Source: Pedobacter sp. Hv1 | GTDB lineage: Bacteria > Bacteroidota > Bacteroidia > Sphingobacteriales > Sphingobacteriaceae | Direction of reading: 5' to 3' | Assembly (NCBI RefSeq): GCF_001412215.1 | Contig: NZ_LLWP01000004.1 | Span: forward strand, 798,346 to 862,345 | Length of the DNA: 64,000 nt | Shown here: piece by piece, positions 35,255 to 44,762 of the stretch | Numbering within the stretch: the first letter of the stretch is position 1 | Layout of the letters: each line of letters starts with the position of its first letter | Program-made: the position numbers and the translations under genes | The notes under the pieces: generated by a model | Told to the model about the DNA's origin: nothing | The model's input: the letters and a program-made list of their open reading frames with translations, nothing else | Databases searched by the model: none

Positions 35255-35644
35255 TTAAGCAAGCAACAACATGTGTATGAAATCTTTAAACTTATTAACG
35301 TTTAAAGGCTTTGACAAGAGATAGTCAATCCCTGTATCTCGTCTCAGCTCTTCTTCTCCAATGGCTGCAGTAGAAATTACAATAATAGGTGTGTCTTTTG
35401 AAATGGCCTTGATTCTTCTCGACGCTTCAAACCCATCCATTTCGGGCATATAAAGGTCCATGATGACTAAATCAATGCTCTCGTTCTTGAATTTTTTAAT
35501 CGCATCTAGGCCGTTCACCGCAATGACCAGATCAAATGCATAAGGTTTAAGAATTTTTTCCATAACCATTACGCTCATCGGCTCATCCTCAACGATTAGT
35601 ATTTTTTTCTTATCAGTGGATTTTTTAATAAAAGGTAGTTTCAC
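35255..35644 (-). CDS. Single-domain response regulator (CheY-like)
   Basis: A 129-residue receiver domain with VEDEP, phospho-acceptor Asp in VIMDLYMPEMDG, ISTAA and SKPL. It appears to start at GTG (35644). No output domain is present. It is distinct from the other receiver at 34202-34591 and belongs to the type often found as an isolated receiver or as the C-terminal receiver of hybrid kinases. The partner is unknown. Confidence 0.87.
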   Translation of the reverse strand: MKLPFIKKSTDKKKILIVEDEPMSVMVMEKILKPYAFDLVIAVNGLDAIKKFKNESIDLVIMDLYMPEMDGFEASRRIKAISKDTPIIVISTAAIGEEELRRDTGIDYLLSKPLNVNKFKDFIHMLLLA

Positions 35645-36225
35645 TTATTTTTCTGTTTATGGTCGATGTAAATATAAATAATGGAAAACCTATTCGCAAA
35701 AATTACTTAAACCCAATTTGAGTATGCAATCGATAGCAAAACAAATATAAACAATATTACAGCCTCACGCCCATGTAAGTAACATCATTTATACGCTAGA
35801 TGTTTTTATTTTTTATTTAGCTCCAGTTGCTCAAATTTTTCAAAAAATGAACAACATGGTCAATTTTTCAGTTAACAGTTCATCACAATAGGTAAAACCT
35901 TATTTTTAGGCCATGAGCTTAGAAATGATCAATCAACCTTAAAATATTAAGACAACATCACCATAGGTTTACATCATTTGGTAGTTCCATCTTTGCTTTA
36001 TATGTTCTTTTTGTTCAATTCAAAACACCATGTCAATAAAGCACATAAACTTAGGTTTTTTAATTGACGATTAACAGCCTTTATTTATGCTACCCCAACT
36101 ATTTAAGAGGTATTTTAGAGATCGTAAACTGATAAATTTGACGTTAAACCTATTTATATTAACTTTTTTTCATACTTTCGCCGCCCCCATTTAACAGCAC
36201 CGATTAATTTTTAAGCCCTTTTGCC
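35645..36225. other. Gene-free AT-rich gap upstream of the Hsp70-like gene
   Basis: No supported gene in this 581-bp stretch. It contains two candidate Bacteroidetes -7 boxes for the downstream plus-strand gene: TAAATTTG at 36133-36140 (perfect TAnnTTTG) and TACTTTCG at 36173-36180 (one mismatch). A GCAATCG word at about 35728 has no -7 box at the 45-nt distance and is probably chance. Confidence 0.4.
36133..36140 (+). promoter_or_regulatory. Candidate -7 box of the Hsp70-like gene (TAAATTTG)
   Basis: A perfect TAnnTTTG match that would give a leader of about 80 nt. The weaker TACTTTCG at 36173-36180 would give a leader of about 40 nt. No -33 box allows a choice between them. Confidence 0.35.
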
Positions 36226-37497
36226 ATGAATAAGTTTCTGTACGGAATAGATTTTGGAACAACCAATTCTGCCTTGTCCATTTATGATGAAGAAAAAAAA
36301 GAAATTGTAACCACCATCATCATTCCTTCACTAATTTATTTCCCATCTACCACCACAATCAACGAGGCCAAATATGTCATCGGCGAAAACGCCATCACAT
36401 CTTACCTTAGCGATGGTATGAAAGGTCGTTTTATCAAATCGATTAAACAGATTCTCTCTAGAAGTAGTTTTACCGAAACCAGAATTCAAAATAAAAGGTA
36501 CAATGCTTCTGATCTGGTTACGCTCATCCTTAAAGAGTTAAAGGAAAGAGCTGATCAAATTACGGGTTACGATTGTAAAAAAGCGGTAATTGGCCGACCT
36601 GTTTTTTTTGATGATGACAATACCTTGAAAGACACTTTAGCGCAAACCAGGCTAAACAAAGCTGCAGAAAATGCAGGTTTTACTGAGGTTCGTTTCCAAT
36701 TTGAACCTATTGGTGCTGCATTTGCCTACGAAAAAACCATTCAACATAAAGAAAAAGTATTGGTAGCCGATTTAGGTGGTGGTACAACAGATTTTACCTA
36801 TCTCATTCTCGATCCGGCTAAAGTGGGCAGCAAAGACAGGAAAAACGACATGATGGCTACCGGAGGTATCTACATTGGTGGCGACAGCTTCGATTCTGCT
36901 TTTATGTGGGAGAAAGGCACTCCTTATTTTGGCAAAAACACAGTTTACGAAGCCACACCGGGCAAACCATTGACTGTTCCGAAATCGCTTTTTGCCAACA
37001 TCTGTTCTTGGGATAAGATGAATTTCTTTAATGGTTTACGTATTCAAAAAGATATTGAAGACTATTATTATTATTCTGGAAAAGATGTCCAATTTAAAAA
37101 CCTCATTACCTTAATAGAAAATAACCTGGGATACTCTGTTTTCCAAGCGATAGAAAAAACAAAAATTGGGCTTTCTGACAAAGAGAAAGCTGCTTTTACC
37201 TATCGCAATATGGGCATAGCTATTAATGAAGAGATTAACCTTGACACCTACAATAGCATTATAAAAAAAGACATTGTAAGAATTAACGAATATTTGAATG
37301 AGTTTTTGACCAACAACAACATTGATCCTTTAAGTATCGATAGTTTGTTTTTAACTGGAGGTACGTCAATGGTTAGTGCAGTGCAAAACTTGTTTAAGAC
37401 CAAGTTTCCACACTTAAAAATCAATTCGGGCGACAACTTTAAAAGTGTGGCCAAAGGCTTGGCTTACAGTGGTTATTTATTTGAAAACGAGCATTAA
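36226..37497 (+). CDS. Hsp70-family protein, YegD-like, without substrate-binding domain
   Basis: A 423-residue protein consisting only of an actin-like ATPase domain. The phosphate 1 motif GIDFGTTNSAL is at 8-18, phosphate 2 is ADLGGGTTDF (about 186), and the adenosine motif is LTGGTS near the C-terminus. It lacks the beta-sandwich and lid of DnaK, as E. coli YegD does. It stands alone, divergent from the receiver gene and convergent with the phytase operon. Function is unknown; a specialised chaperone-like role without DnaJ/GrpE is one idea. Confidence 0.88.
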   Translation: MNKFLYGIDFGTTNSALSIYDEEKKEIVTTIIIPSLIYFPSTTTINEAKYVIGENAITSYLSDGMKGRFIKSIKQILSRSSFTETRIQNKRYNASDLVTLILKELKERADQITGYDCKKAVIGRPVFFDDDNTLKDTLAQTRLNKAAENAGFTEVRFQFEPIGAAFAYEKTIQHKEKVLVADLGGGTTDFTYLILDPAKVGSKDRKNDMMATGGIYIGGDSFDSAFMWEKGTPYFGKNTVYEATPGKPLTVPKSLFANICSWDKMNFFNGLRIQKDIEDYYYYSGKDVQFKNLITLIENNLGYSVFQAIEKTKIGLSDKEKAAFTYRNMGIAINEEINLDTYNSIIKKDIVRINEYLNEFLTNNNIDPLSIDSLFLTGGTSMVSAVQNLFKTKFPHLKINSGDNFKSVAKGLAYSGYLFENEH

Positions 37498-37498
37498 A

Positions 37499-37533
37499 AC
37501 ATCAAGAGCAAGTTTTTAGCTTGCTCTTGATGT
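37499..37533. terminator. Bidirectional terminator between the Hsp70-like gene and phytase
   Basis: A perfect 14-bp stem (37499-37512 with 37520-37533) with a 7-nt loop sits between two convergent genes, right after the Hsp70-like stop codon and 10 nt from the phytase stop. T-rich sequence follows on the plus strand (TTTTATTTAA). Confidence 0.85.
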
Positions 37534-37542
37534 GAATAGGTT

Positions 37543-38613
37543 TTATTTAACTTTCAATTCTTTTCCAGCAATATCTTCCCATCTGTAATAATGGAAAGTT
37601 TTGTTGTCACTCATCACTACAAAAAGACCGTGTTTAAAGGTATCATTTAAAGGTACGTTCACTACATCAGAACCATCGCTCTGTGTTGCAGTTACATTAA
37701 CTACCTTTAGCAATTTGTGCTCAAAAGGATTTGCTTTGGTACCTTCTCTGCTAAAGATCTGGAAACGGTTGGCTCCTTGATCAGACACCTGAATGTATCC
37801 GGTTGTATCAGTTAGCTTGTAAATAGAAATTCCTTCATGATCGGCATTGAAACCTTTTGTACCAAATATGGCCAATTGTTGGTTCCCTTTTGTTGGGTCG
37901 GCATAGTATTGGCGCACCCCTGTTTGCTCATCAGAATAATAGATATAGCCCAATTCATTGTCTACCGCTATGGCTTCTATTTCTTTTTTACCACTGTACT
38001 CGCCAAACTTGCGCACCAATGTTGCTTTAACATTTCCTTTTCCATCGTCTGCTAACAAGTATTGCCATAAATAGCCACCTGTTTTAGGTCCATTTTTGCG
38101 ACCCACTACAGCATACATTTTACCATCTTTGGCTGTGTAAATGGCAATCCCCATTAAATCGCGATAGCCTTCTCCAGCTTCTCCAACAAACATATCCAAA
38201 CCACCATTATCTACAGGTTTCATATCAGGTAGAGAGAAAATACGCAGTTTGTGGGTCATTCTTTCGGTAGTAATGGCAATATCTGTAGGTTTGCCATTCA
38301 GCATTAAACCATAAGCCAGATCTACATTATTTGGTCTTTTTAAACCTTTTACCACTTTATCTTTTACAATTTTCCCATCCAGGTCAAATACATACAAGGC
38401 GCCATCGGCATCTTTATCCGTACCAATTACCAAGCTTTTGGCTGGATCAGCTTTATTGATCCAAATTGCAGGATCATCTGTATCATGCATTACTGCTTCT
38501 GTAACTATTGCCGGTTTAACTGCAGCAGCATCCACTGGTGCACCCGATTTACATCCATTGCCTAAAAAGAACAGCGCAATAGCTGCAAGGTTGATCATCT
38601 TCATTTTATTCAT
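37543..38613 (-). CDS. Beta-propeller phytase, lipoprotein
   Basis: A 356-residue phytase of the 3-phytase/beta-propeller family, which releases phosphate from Ca-phytate. Signature: HDTDDPAIWINKADPAKSL followed by GTDKD, and later KRPNNVD, EIEAIAVD, YSDEQTGVRQY and ADHEGISIY, which supply calcium and phosphate ligands. A lipobox (FLGNGC) predicts membrane anchoring. I use the ATG at 38613, four nt after the upstream stop; the frame is open to 38634 but that would overlap the neighbour. It is the last gene of a TonB receptor / beta-helix lipoprotein / phytase operon. Confidence 0.93.
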   Translation of the reverse strand: MNKMKMINLAAIALFFLGNGCKSGAPVDAAAVKPAIVTEAVMHDTDDPAIWINKADPAKSLVIGTDKDADGALYVFDLDGKIVKDKVVKGLKRPNNVDLAYGLMLNGKPTDIAITTERMTHKLRIFSLPDMKPVDNGGLDMFVGEAGEGYRDLMGIAIYTAKDGKMYAVVGRKNGPKTGGYLWQYLLADDGKGNVKATLVRKFGEYSGKKEIEAIAVDNELGYIYYSDEQTGVRQYYADPTKGNQQLAIFGTKGFNADHEGISIYKLTDTTGYIQVSDQGANRFQIFSREGTKANPFEHKLLKVVNVTATQSDGSDVVNVPLNDTFKHGLFVVMSDNKTFHYYRWEDIAGKELKVK

Positions 38614-38617
38614 CGAT

Positions 38618-39877
38618 TTATAATTTGGTACCATAAGCCCCTACAAATAAAGCAGGTTCTGGTGATACATAGGTTAGTCCGTTTGCCATAATCAATCCAT
38701 TTTTATGGTGACGGGTAAATGTAGTTATTCCTTTATTTAATGCTGGTGAGTTCCCTTGCAAGTGAAAATCCCAAGCGGTATTGTATGATGGATTGTTTAC
38801 TGGAGTATTGAGTGGATAGTTTACAAATTTAGGATCATTCTCTCCTGCTGTTTTGCCAATTACATCATTTACGCCAGCCACAATTTCGCTAGTTGGCTGA
38901 AACTGGTTAACCGTAACCTGATCGAAACCATAGTACCAGTTGTTGCTGTATTTAGAGCGGCTGTCTTCTGGTTTTTTGGTATCTCTTTTTATACCAAAAC
39001 GGGTATTGGCAAAAAGATTGTTGTATAAATCGGCACGTACAGTAGCCTCTACCCATACTGAACCTCCTTTTGCTGTTGGTCTTCTCCAGCCTGTATTTAC
39101 CATGGTATTGTTGTACACAATGATATAAGCTTGTGGGTTTCTATCACCACTGTTAGATAACTTTAAGGCATTGGTATTGGTGCTGTACACCAAATTATAA
39201 GCTACATCTGCTAAACAACCCGATTTAAAGTTCATGGCTTCGCCACCAGTTACCCCAGTGGTATAGAATACATTATTGGCAAAAATGATCTTTCCGCCTT
39301 CAATATAGGTACAGTCTTCTTGAAAGTTACGGATGATACTGTTCTGAACAATCAGTTTACCATTTACATTAGAAAACCACAATGCCGGCAAGTTTTCTCC
39401 GGCCACTGCTTTGTATAAACCTTGTTTTACCGAAGTAGAAGCATCTGAAGTGGTTGAACCTCCATATTCTATAATGGTATGGTCTAGCACCAATTCGGCA
39501 CAGGTTGGTCCGGCTAATATACCGCCCCAAAGTTTGCCAAACTTTTTCTCGTCTGTTTTGTAGAAATCGTTTACCGTGAACTTGATCGGATTTTGGGCGG
39601 TACCCAAAGCATATAGATTTCCTTTCACAATAATTTCTGGTTTAGCAATGGTATCCATCAATACGGTTACACCCTCTTCAATGGTCAAAGTTTTTCCCTC
39701 TGGAATAACAATATCTCCTTTGATAACTTGCGTACTGCCTTTTGCCCATACCCCAGATACCTCTCCAATGGCCGATCCGTTAACAGGTGTAGTATCTACA
39801 TCTATGTTCGCCTTTTCGCAAGCGCTAAAAAATAGGGCTGATAGTGAACATGCGACTAAAATTTGTTTGAATTTCAT
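38618..39877 (-). CDS. Right-handed beta-helix lipoprotein of the phytase operon
   Basis: A 419-residue lipoprotein (ALFFSACEK; Cys near 21 from the ATG at 39877). The body has the repeating coil pattern of a parallel beta-helix (GDIVIPEGKTLTIEEGVTVLMD, NGKLIVQNSIIRNF, DLYNNLFANTRFG). It resembles secreted multi-copper-free beta-helix proteins placed beside TonB receptors. It has no evident catalytic site. Sitting between a TonB receptor and a phytase, it may bind phytate or a phosphate-bearing polymer at the cell surface, in the position a SusD would take. This is inference. Confidence 0.72.
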   Translation of the reverse strand: MKFKQILVACSLSALFFSACEKANIDVDTTPVNGSAIGEVSGVWAKGSTQVIKGDIVIPEGKTLTIEEGVTVLMDTIAKPEIIVKGNLYALGTAQNPIKFTVNDFYKTDEKKFGKLWGGILAGPTCAELVLDHTIIEYGGSTTSDASTSVKQGLYKAVAGENLPALWFSNVNGKLIVQNSIIRNFQEDCTYIEGGKIIFANNVFYTTGVTGGEAMNFKSGCLADVAYNLVYSTNTNALKLSNSGDRNPQAYIIVYNNTMVNTGWRRPTAKGGSVWVEATVRADLYNNLFANTRFGIKRDTKKPEDSRSKYSNNWYYGFDQVTVNQFQPTSEIVAGVNDVIGKTAGENDPKFVNYPLNTPVNNPSYNTAWDFHLQGNSPALNKGITTFTRHHKNGLIMANGLTYVSPEPALFVGAYGTKL

Positions 39878-39906
39878 TTGATTAAAATTTGAAATGATGG
39901 TTAGCA

Positions 39907-42684
39907 TTAATTGAATTTATATCTCACACCCAATAAGTAGGTTTGCTCATAATAATCGCTGCGAATTAGTGTGCGACCATTTGACACCAAGTTTTCTTGG
40001 ATTTTTGCATTCTCAGGGTTGGTACCTTTGATGAATAATTTAGTTGGTGTATTTAGGAGGTTACCTGCTTTAACAAATACACTAAGTCCGCTTTTGAATC
40101 TTTTTTCGGCCGATGCATCCATTTGGATAAAACCTTCTTGCCAAAGATCATTGTTCAAGAACTGTGATATGGTATTGATCCTTTGGCCTGTGTAAGCCCC
40201 TGCCAATTGCAAATCCCAGCCTTTTTTCGTATCTTTATATAACAACGACATGTTGGCAATGTGCTCAGACTGTCCGTAAAGTGGTCTCGATTGGTCAACC
40301 AAGAACGCTTCAACATCTCCTGTTACCGAATTGATTCTTCTCGAAGTTTTTGGGGTGGTAATACGTGAATGGGTATAGGTATAGTTGGCCTTTAACCCTA
40401 TCTTATTAAAGAATTTAATGTAATCTAGCTCTGCACCAAAATTATTTGCAGTACCAAAATTACCCGCACTGTAATAGATATCTTGACCACGAACTGCATC
40501 TGCCTGGAAGGTATATTCTATCGGATTTTTGATCCTTTTGTAAAAAGCACCAACCAATAACTGCTCTGATGCACCTGGGAACAACTCATAGCGTAAATCG
40601 AAATTGTCTGCAATAGCACGTTTCAAATTCGGATTACCACGTTCCTGATATTCTTCATTGACTACTTTACCCGGTACAATTTCGTAAAAACCCGGACGGT
40701 TAAGTGCTTTGTAATATGAACCATGTAATTGTGCCTTAGCCGTTAAACTGTATTTCAAAGTTAAACTTGGCAATACATCGGTATATACCTGACTGCCTTT
40801 AGGATTGGTCTCTCCAGCTGGGAACAACAAATTGTAACCTTGGTTGGTATGTTCTACCCTTGCACCACCCGTTACCTGCAAATTGTTGATGGCAAATTTA
40901 ACCATTCCATAACCTGAGGTCGTTTTCTCAGAAGCATCATAAGTTAAAGGATTGCTTACTGCTCCTGTTGGATTGCTCACTACCAAATTCAAGTCTGTAT
41001 AGTTCTGGAAATCTACACCATACAAAAATCCTGCATTTGCAGCTTTTGGCGCTAAGGTGTAATTATTGAAAAAACTGCTTCTTTCTTTGTCGCGATACAA
41101 ACCACCCACCATGAAATCGACATTCACCTTACCTACCGGAACGGTATAGATCAAGTCTAAGTATCCAGCTTTATCTTCATCGGTATTGCGTTCCCAACGG
41201 TGATTTACTGGCGAAGTGTTGACCAATGAAGTACGGGTATCTTGGAAGTTTTTGCGGACACCATTTAAACTGATCGTGGTATTGTCTGGTAGATCATTTT
41301 TAGCAGATGAATATACTGCAGACCATTGGATCTTTAATCGATCATTAAACAATTTATGGTCGCCATGTAAAGTGCTGTTATAAATCTGTTGCTCCGTTAA
41401 ACGGCTACGGGTAGTATAAGTTAATTCTGCATTACCAGCTACCGGATTATAAACACCATTATAGCTGGTACCCACTGCATCGCGAAGTTGTTGATTTTTT
41501 AAATCGACATACACATTATACAAGCTTAGTTTATTGTTTTTGTCAAACACATAATCAATCTTGCCATGTAAACCTAAACGTTTTTGCTGCTCAGAATATT
41601 CACGGTAACTTTTACTGGTAATTACTGCATAAGCATCGGTACCATTCACTGCCGAATTGTAAAAAGTACTATTGCTACCTCTGTATGTATTTTGATAACT
41701 TCCTGCAACAACAACACCTAATTTACTATTGAAAAAACGTTGTCCGATAGACAAGTTACCTACCAGATTTGGCACAGGTTTTTGATACTTATAGTCAAGC
41801 GTTCCTTTGGTAAAATCGGCTTGTGTAGCATTGTAATTGCGACCATTAATCTCGTAAGGAGATTTATAACTGATGTTGGAAGCATTGTAACTGGCAAAAT
41901 CGCGACCAAAAAACAATTGGCTATATCCTGTAGAAAGATTGGCATTGATCTGGAAATGATCTGGTGCATTTTTCATCACCATGTTTACTGCACCACCTAC
42001 CGCATCACCTTCTAGGTTTGGCGTAAGGGTTTTGTAAACTTCCAATCTGTCCAATAGATCAGAAGGAAATAAATCTAAAGGTACATAACGGTATTTGTTA
42101 TCAGGACTTGGAATTTTAACGCCATTTACCAAGGTATAGTTGTAACGTTTGTCCATACCCCTTAATATGGCATACTGTCCATCGCCATTGCTATTGCGCT
42201 CTACCGAAACGCCAGAAACCCTTTGAATAACATTAGCAACGGTTAAATCTGGCGAAACTTCAATTGCCCTACCAGATACGATATTCATCACTTGGGTAGC
42301 ATTTTGCTCTAAGCGACGGGCATCGCGTTCATTAGAACCACTTGCTGTTGCCCTTACGGTTACTTCGTTCAAATCCTTTCCGGCCGATTCCATGTAAACC
42401 TTTACATGTGGATTATCTTCCTTTAGGATAGTGAGCTGCTGAACTACAGTTTGGTAAGTAACGTAACTTATTCGAAGTGTAGCAGCACCTACGGCTACAT
42501 TTTTAAACTCGAATGAACCATCTAATCCAGTAGTGGTTGCTTGGCCTGTTTTCTCTAAAACAACTGTAGCACCTACCAGGGCTTCGCCAGATTGTCGATC
42601 ATATACATGACCTTTTATTTTACTTGCATTGGCTACTGTAACTGAAAAAAGTAGCAATAAGAGAGTTTGTAAAAGTTTGTTCAT
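39907..42684 (-). CDS. TonB-dependent receptor of the phytase operon
   Basis: A 925-residue receptor. Signal peptide MNKLLQTLLLLLFSVTVANA, CarboxypepD_reg domain (about 22-105), then plug with LRGMDKRYNYTLVNGVKIPSP and DAVGGAVNMVMKNAPD, then barrel ending in YKFN. The plug type resembles the TIGR01782-like Caulobacter receptors rather than SusC. I start at the ATG at 42684, since the open frame to 42750 would add 22 residues before the signal peptide. It heads the phytase operon and has 11-nt direct repeats upstream at 42888-42909. The substrate is probably an organic phosphate such as phytate. Confidence 0.9.
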   Translation of the reverse strand: MNKLLQTLLLLLFSVTVANASKIKGHVYDRQSGEALVGATVVLEKTGQATTTGLDGSFEFKNVAVGAATLRISYVTYQTVVQQLTILKEDNPHVKVYMESAGKDLNEVTVRATASGSNERDARRLEQNATQVMNIVSGRAIEVSPDLTVANVIQRVSGVSVERNSNGDGQYAILRGMDKRYNYTLVNGVKIPSPDNKYRYVPLDLFPSDLLDRLEVYKTLTPNLEGDAVGGAVNMVMKNAPDHFQINANLSTGYSQLFFGRDFASYNASNISYKSPYEINGRNYNATQADFTKGTLDYKYQKPVPNLVGNLSIGQRFFNSKLGVVVAGSYQNTYRGSNSTFYNSAVNGTDAYAVITSKSYREYSEQQKRLGLHGKIDYVFDKNNKLSLYNVYVDLKNQQLRDAVGTSYNGVYNPVAGNAELTYTTRSRLTEQQIYNSTLHGDHKLFNDRLKIQWSAVYSSAKNDLPDNTTISLNGVRKNFQDTRTSLVNTSPVNHRWERNTDEDKAGYLDLIYTVPVGKVNVDFMVGGLYRDKERSSFFNNYTLAPKAANAGFLYGVDFQNYTDLNLVVSNPTGAVSNPLTYDASEKTTSGYGMVKFAINNLQVTGGARVEHTNQGYNLLFPAGETNPKGSQVYTDVLPSLTLKYSLTAKAQLHGSYYKALNRPGFYEIVPGKVVNEEYQERGNPNLKRAIADNFDLRYELFPGASEQLLVGAFYKRIKNPIEYTFQADAVRGQDIYYSAGNFGTANNFGAELDYIKFFNKIGLKANYTYTHSRITTPKTSRRINSVTGDVEAFLVDQSRPLYGQSEHIANMSLLYKDTKKGWDLQLAGAYTGQRINTISQFLNNDLWQEGFIQMDASAEKRFKSGLSVFVKAGNLLNTPTKLFIKGTNPENAKIQENLVSNGRTLIRSDYYEQTYLLGVRYKFN

Positions 42685-42887
42685 TTTTAAAATTGCTTTT
42701 GCGAGAACGTTCCATTTGTTTTCGATGTGGCAAAGGTGTGCTACATTCAATTACAAATAAAATTTGAACAGTTACATAAAGGCAACAGCGTTACAAAAGC
42801 TGTATACACAAAAGCAACACAAAAACACAAGTAATTAATAATCAGATATTTAAAACAACATTCAACCTCCGTTATCTTTTTATTACC

Positions 42888-42909
42888 GTTACATTAACTT
42901 AATATTAAG
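42888..42909. promoter_or_regulatory. Pho-box-like 11-nt direct repeats upstream of the phytase operon
   Basis: GTTACATTAAC is followed directly by TTAATATTAAG, with a third weaker unit next to them. Period and TTAA-type content resemble PhoB-family boxes. They are about 200 nt above the TonB receptor ATG. The rest of the 275-bp gap is AT-rich without a gene. A GAACGTTC palindrome at about 42704 in the leader is noted but not assigned. Confidence 0.45.
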
Positions 42910-42959
42910 CCCCTAAAAACAGTAAAAATGATTTAAAATTGTATTGCCTTGTAACGGTA

Positions 42960-44573
42960 TTATAAAGCTTGAATAAACGCTGTAAGGTTCTCGCCCTGCT
43001 CCATATTGAGCTTTTTACGCAAACGGTAACGAGAAACCCTAAGGCTATCTGTAGAAATACCTAATAAAGTAGCAATATCTGTTGAAGGAAGATTCATCCT
43101 CAATAGGGCGATCAATCGGATATCAGCAGAAGTAAGTTCACTACTGTATTTCTTGATACTATCGAAAAAGCTTTGGTGCACTTGTTCAAAAGCAGTGGTA
43201 AATTCTTTCCAATGTTGCTCATGGTTAAAACTTTCGTTAATCTGCAAAATGATCTGCTGCATCTGCTTTTTTTGGTCACGTTTGTCTTCTTTAACCATGG
43301 CCTGTAAAGTACCCCTCAAATGTTCTAATAATTGGTTGTTACTGATGAGGTTTAGGGTATGCGTAGAAAGCTCTCGATCTTTTGTTTCCAACTGTTGTTT
43401 GAGCCTTTCATCTTCCAAAGCTCTATTTTTCAGTTCCAATTGTACCAGCTCATGTTGTGCTTCTTTTTCTCTGGCCAAGGCCTTTTGGTCTTTAATTTTT
43501 AGTCTTTGCCTGCTAAAGATCACAATGCCCAAAATGATCACCAAGATGACTACTGATATTCCGGCAATGGCAATGATGTTATTGATTTTCCGACTATTGT
43601 TCAGTCGGGTAATTTCACTACTCTTTTTATCTATATCGTACAAAACCTGTAAAAAGGCAGTTTGTTCTACTCCATCTTTAGAATACACATCTAGCGAATA
43701 TTTGCGGCTCAATTCTGCATAATAATAGGCACTATCCATTCGGTTCATCAATTCGTAGGCCTTTCCCATATCTCTGGTACTTGCTGCCAACTGATAAGTA
43801 TTGCCGGTTTGGTTGGCCAGATTATAAGCCTTTCGGGTTTGTATAATGCTGGCTTCATACTTTCCCGTTTTGCGCAATACATCGCCCAGGTTATTGATCA
43901 CCTCTATAGAAGCAATCTGGTTATGGTCTTCATTATAGAGCAACAGCGAACGGTTAAAATTAACATAGGCAGAATCATATTGAGCCAAGTCTTCGTAAAT
44001 GCTGCCCATATTTTCGTAAATCTTAGCTGCCCCTTGTTTATAATTGGCTGCTGTATAATTGGCCAGAGCCAAATGTTGGTAGTAAAAAGCACTATCGTAG
44101 CGGTGCTGTTTCTCGTACAGGTGGCCAATATTGCCAAATATCTCAGCTTGTCCTTTTTTATTATGGGTCTGTTTATAAATGGCTAATGCTTTGTTGTATT
44201 GGATACGCGATTTATCCAATTGTTTATTGTAATAGTAAAAAACACCCATTTCGCTCATATTCGCTGCAGATAGGTCTTTGTTCTGTTGTGTAGCGAATAT
44301 TTTATCGGCATGGAGGTAAAACTCCAGCGCCTTGGCATAATGCCCTTGGTTATAACAGATCTGTCCCATTTGCTGTAAGCACAAACCGGCAGTAGCAGCA
44401 TCATCTCTTTCAGTAGCTTGCACATGCATTTTTTTCAATAAAATAAGTGCTGAATCTGGATGTTTTTGGATCAATGAACGAACCACAGCCATTTGATCTG
44501 TTTGCGCATTTAGCACAGTGCTTGACAGCAATAAACAAGCAACTACGAATATAAAATAGATTTGTTTGATCAT
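42960..44573 (-). CDS. TPR-containing regulator with LuxR-type C-terminal helix-turn-helix
   Basis: A 537-residue membrane protein. After a signal sequence (MIKQIYFIFVVACLLLSSTVLNA), residues 30-300 hold six or so TPR repeats predicted to be periplasmic. One membrane helix follows (INNIIAIAGISVVILVIILG, about 320-340), then a coiled coil, and a LuxR/GerE-like HTH (SADIRLIALLRMNLPSTDIA, then GISTDSLRVSRYRLRKKL). The upstream TTG at 44612 is a worse start. It lies directly before the phytase operon on the same strand and may control it. Such proteins are common in Bacteroidetes and their signals are unknown. Confidence 0.85.
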   Translation of the reverse strand: MIKQIYFIFVVACLLLSSTVLNAQTDQMAVVRSLIQKHPDSALILLKKMHVQATERDDAATAGLCLQQMGQICYNQGHYAKALEFYLHADKIFATQQNKDLSAANMSEMGVFYYYNKQLDKSRIQYNKALAIYKQTHNKKGQAEIFGNIGHLYEKQHRYDSAFYYQHLALANYTAANYKQGAAKIYENMGSIYEDLAQYDSAYVNFNRSLLLYNEDHNQIASIEVINNLGDVLRKTGKYEASIIQTRKAYNLANQTGNTYQLAASTRDMGKAYELMNRMDSAYYYAELSRKYSLDVYSKDGVEQTAFLQVLYDIDKKSSEITRLNNSRKINNIIAIAGISVVILVIILGIVIFSRQRLKIKDQKALAREKEAQHELVQLELKNRALEDERLKQQLETKDRELSTHTLNLISNNQLLEHLRGTLQAMVKEDKRDQKKQMQQIILQINESFNHEQHWKEFTTAFEQVHQSFFDSIKKYSSELTSADIRLIALLRMNLPSTDIATLLGISTDSLRVSRYRLRKKLNMEQGENLTAFIQAL

Positions 44574-44622
44574 GTATTGACCAGCTATTGAAGTGAAAAC
44601 TAGTGACAGCAAATGAAGCGTT

Positions 44623-44644
44623 TTAATATTAACTCTATGTTAAC
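44623..44644. promoter_or_regulatory. Direct repeats with 11-nt period upstream of the TPR regulator
   Basis: TTAATATTAAC is followed by TCTATGTTAAC, with a 11-nt period and the same TTAA core as at 42888-42909 and 33583-33604. They lie 50 nt above the regulator ATG and 120 nt before the antiporter on the other strand. Confidence 0.35.
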
Positions 44645-44762
44645 ACTAATTGTAGGCCACAGGCGATCACAATTGATTTGGATTCCTTAAAAAAGAAATT
44701 AATTTTACAGCTTAGAGAATTGGGAAACAGACAAGCTAGCTTTAATTACAAAAAAATAGGTC

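Noticed and set aside
35728..35735. GCAATCGATAG word considered as a regulator site.
   Set aside because: No -7 box at 45 nt on the minus strand and poor match right of the CG.
42702..42717. GAACGTTC palindrome in the TonB receptor leader, considered as an operator of the LacI protein.
   Set aside because: It lacks the GCAATCG core and lies downstream of any plausible promoter; likely chance.
43153..43722. 189-residue plus-strand open frame inside the TPR regulator gene.
   Set aside because: It is antisense to a clear TPR-LuxR protein, and its Ser/Leu/Cys-rich composition is typical of a shadow frame.
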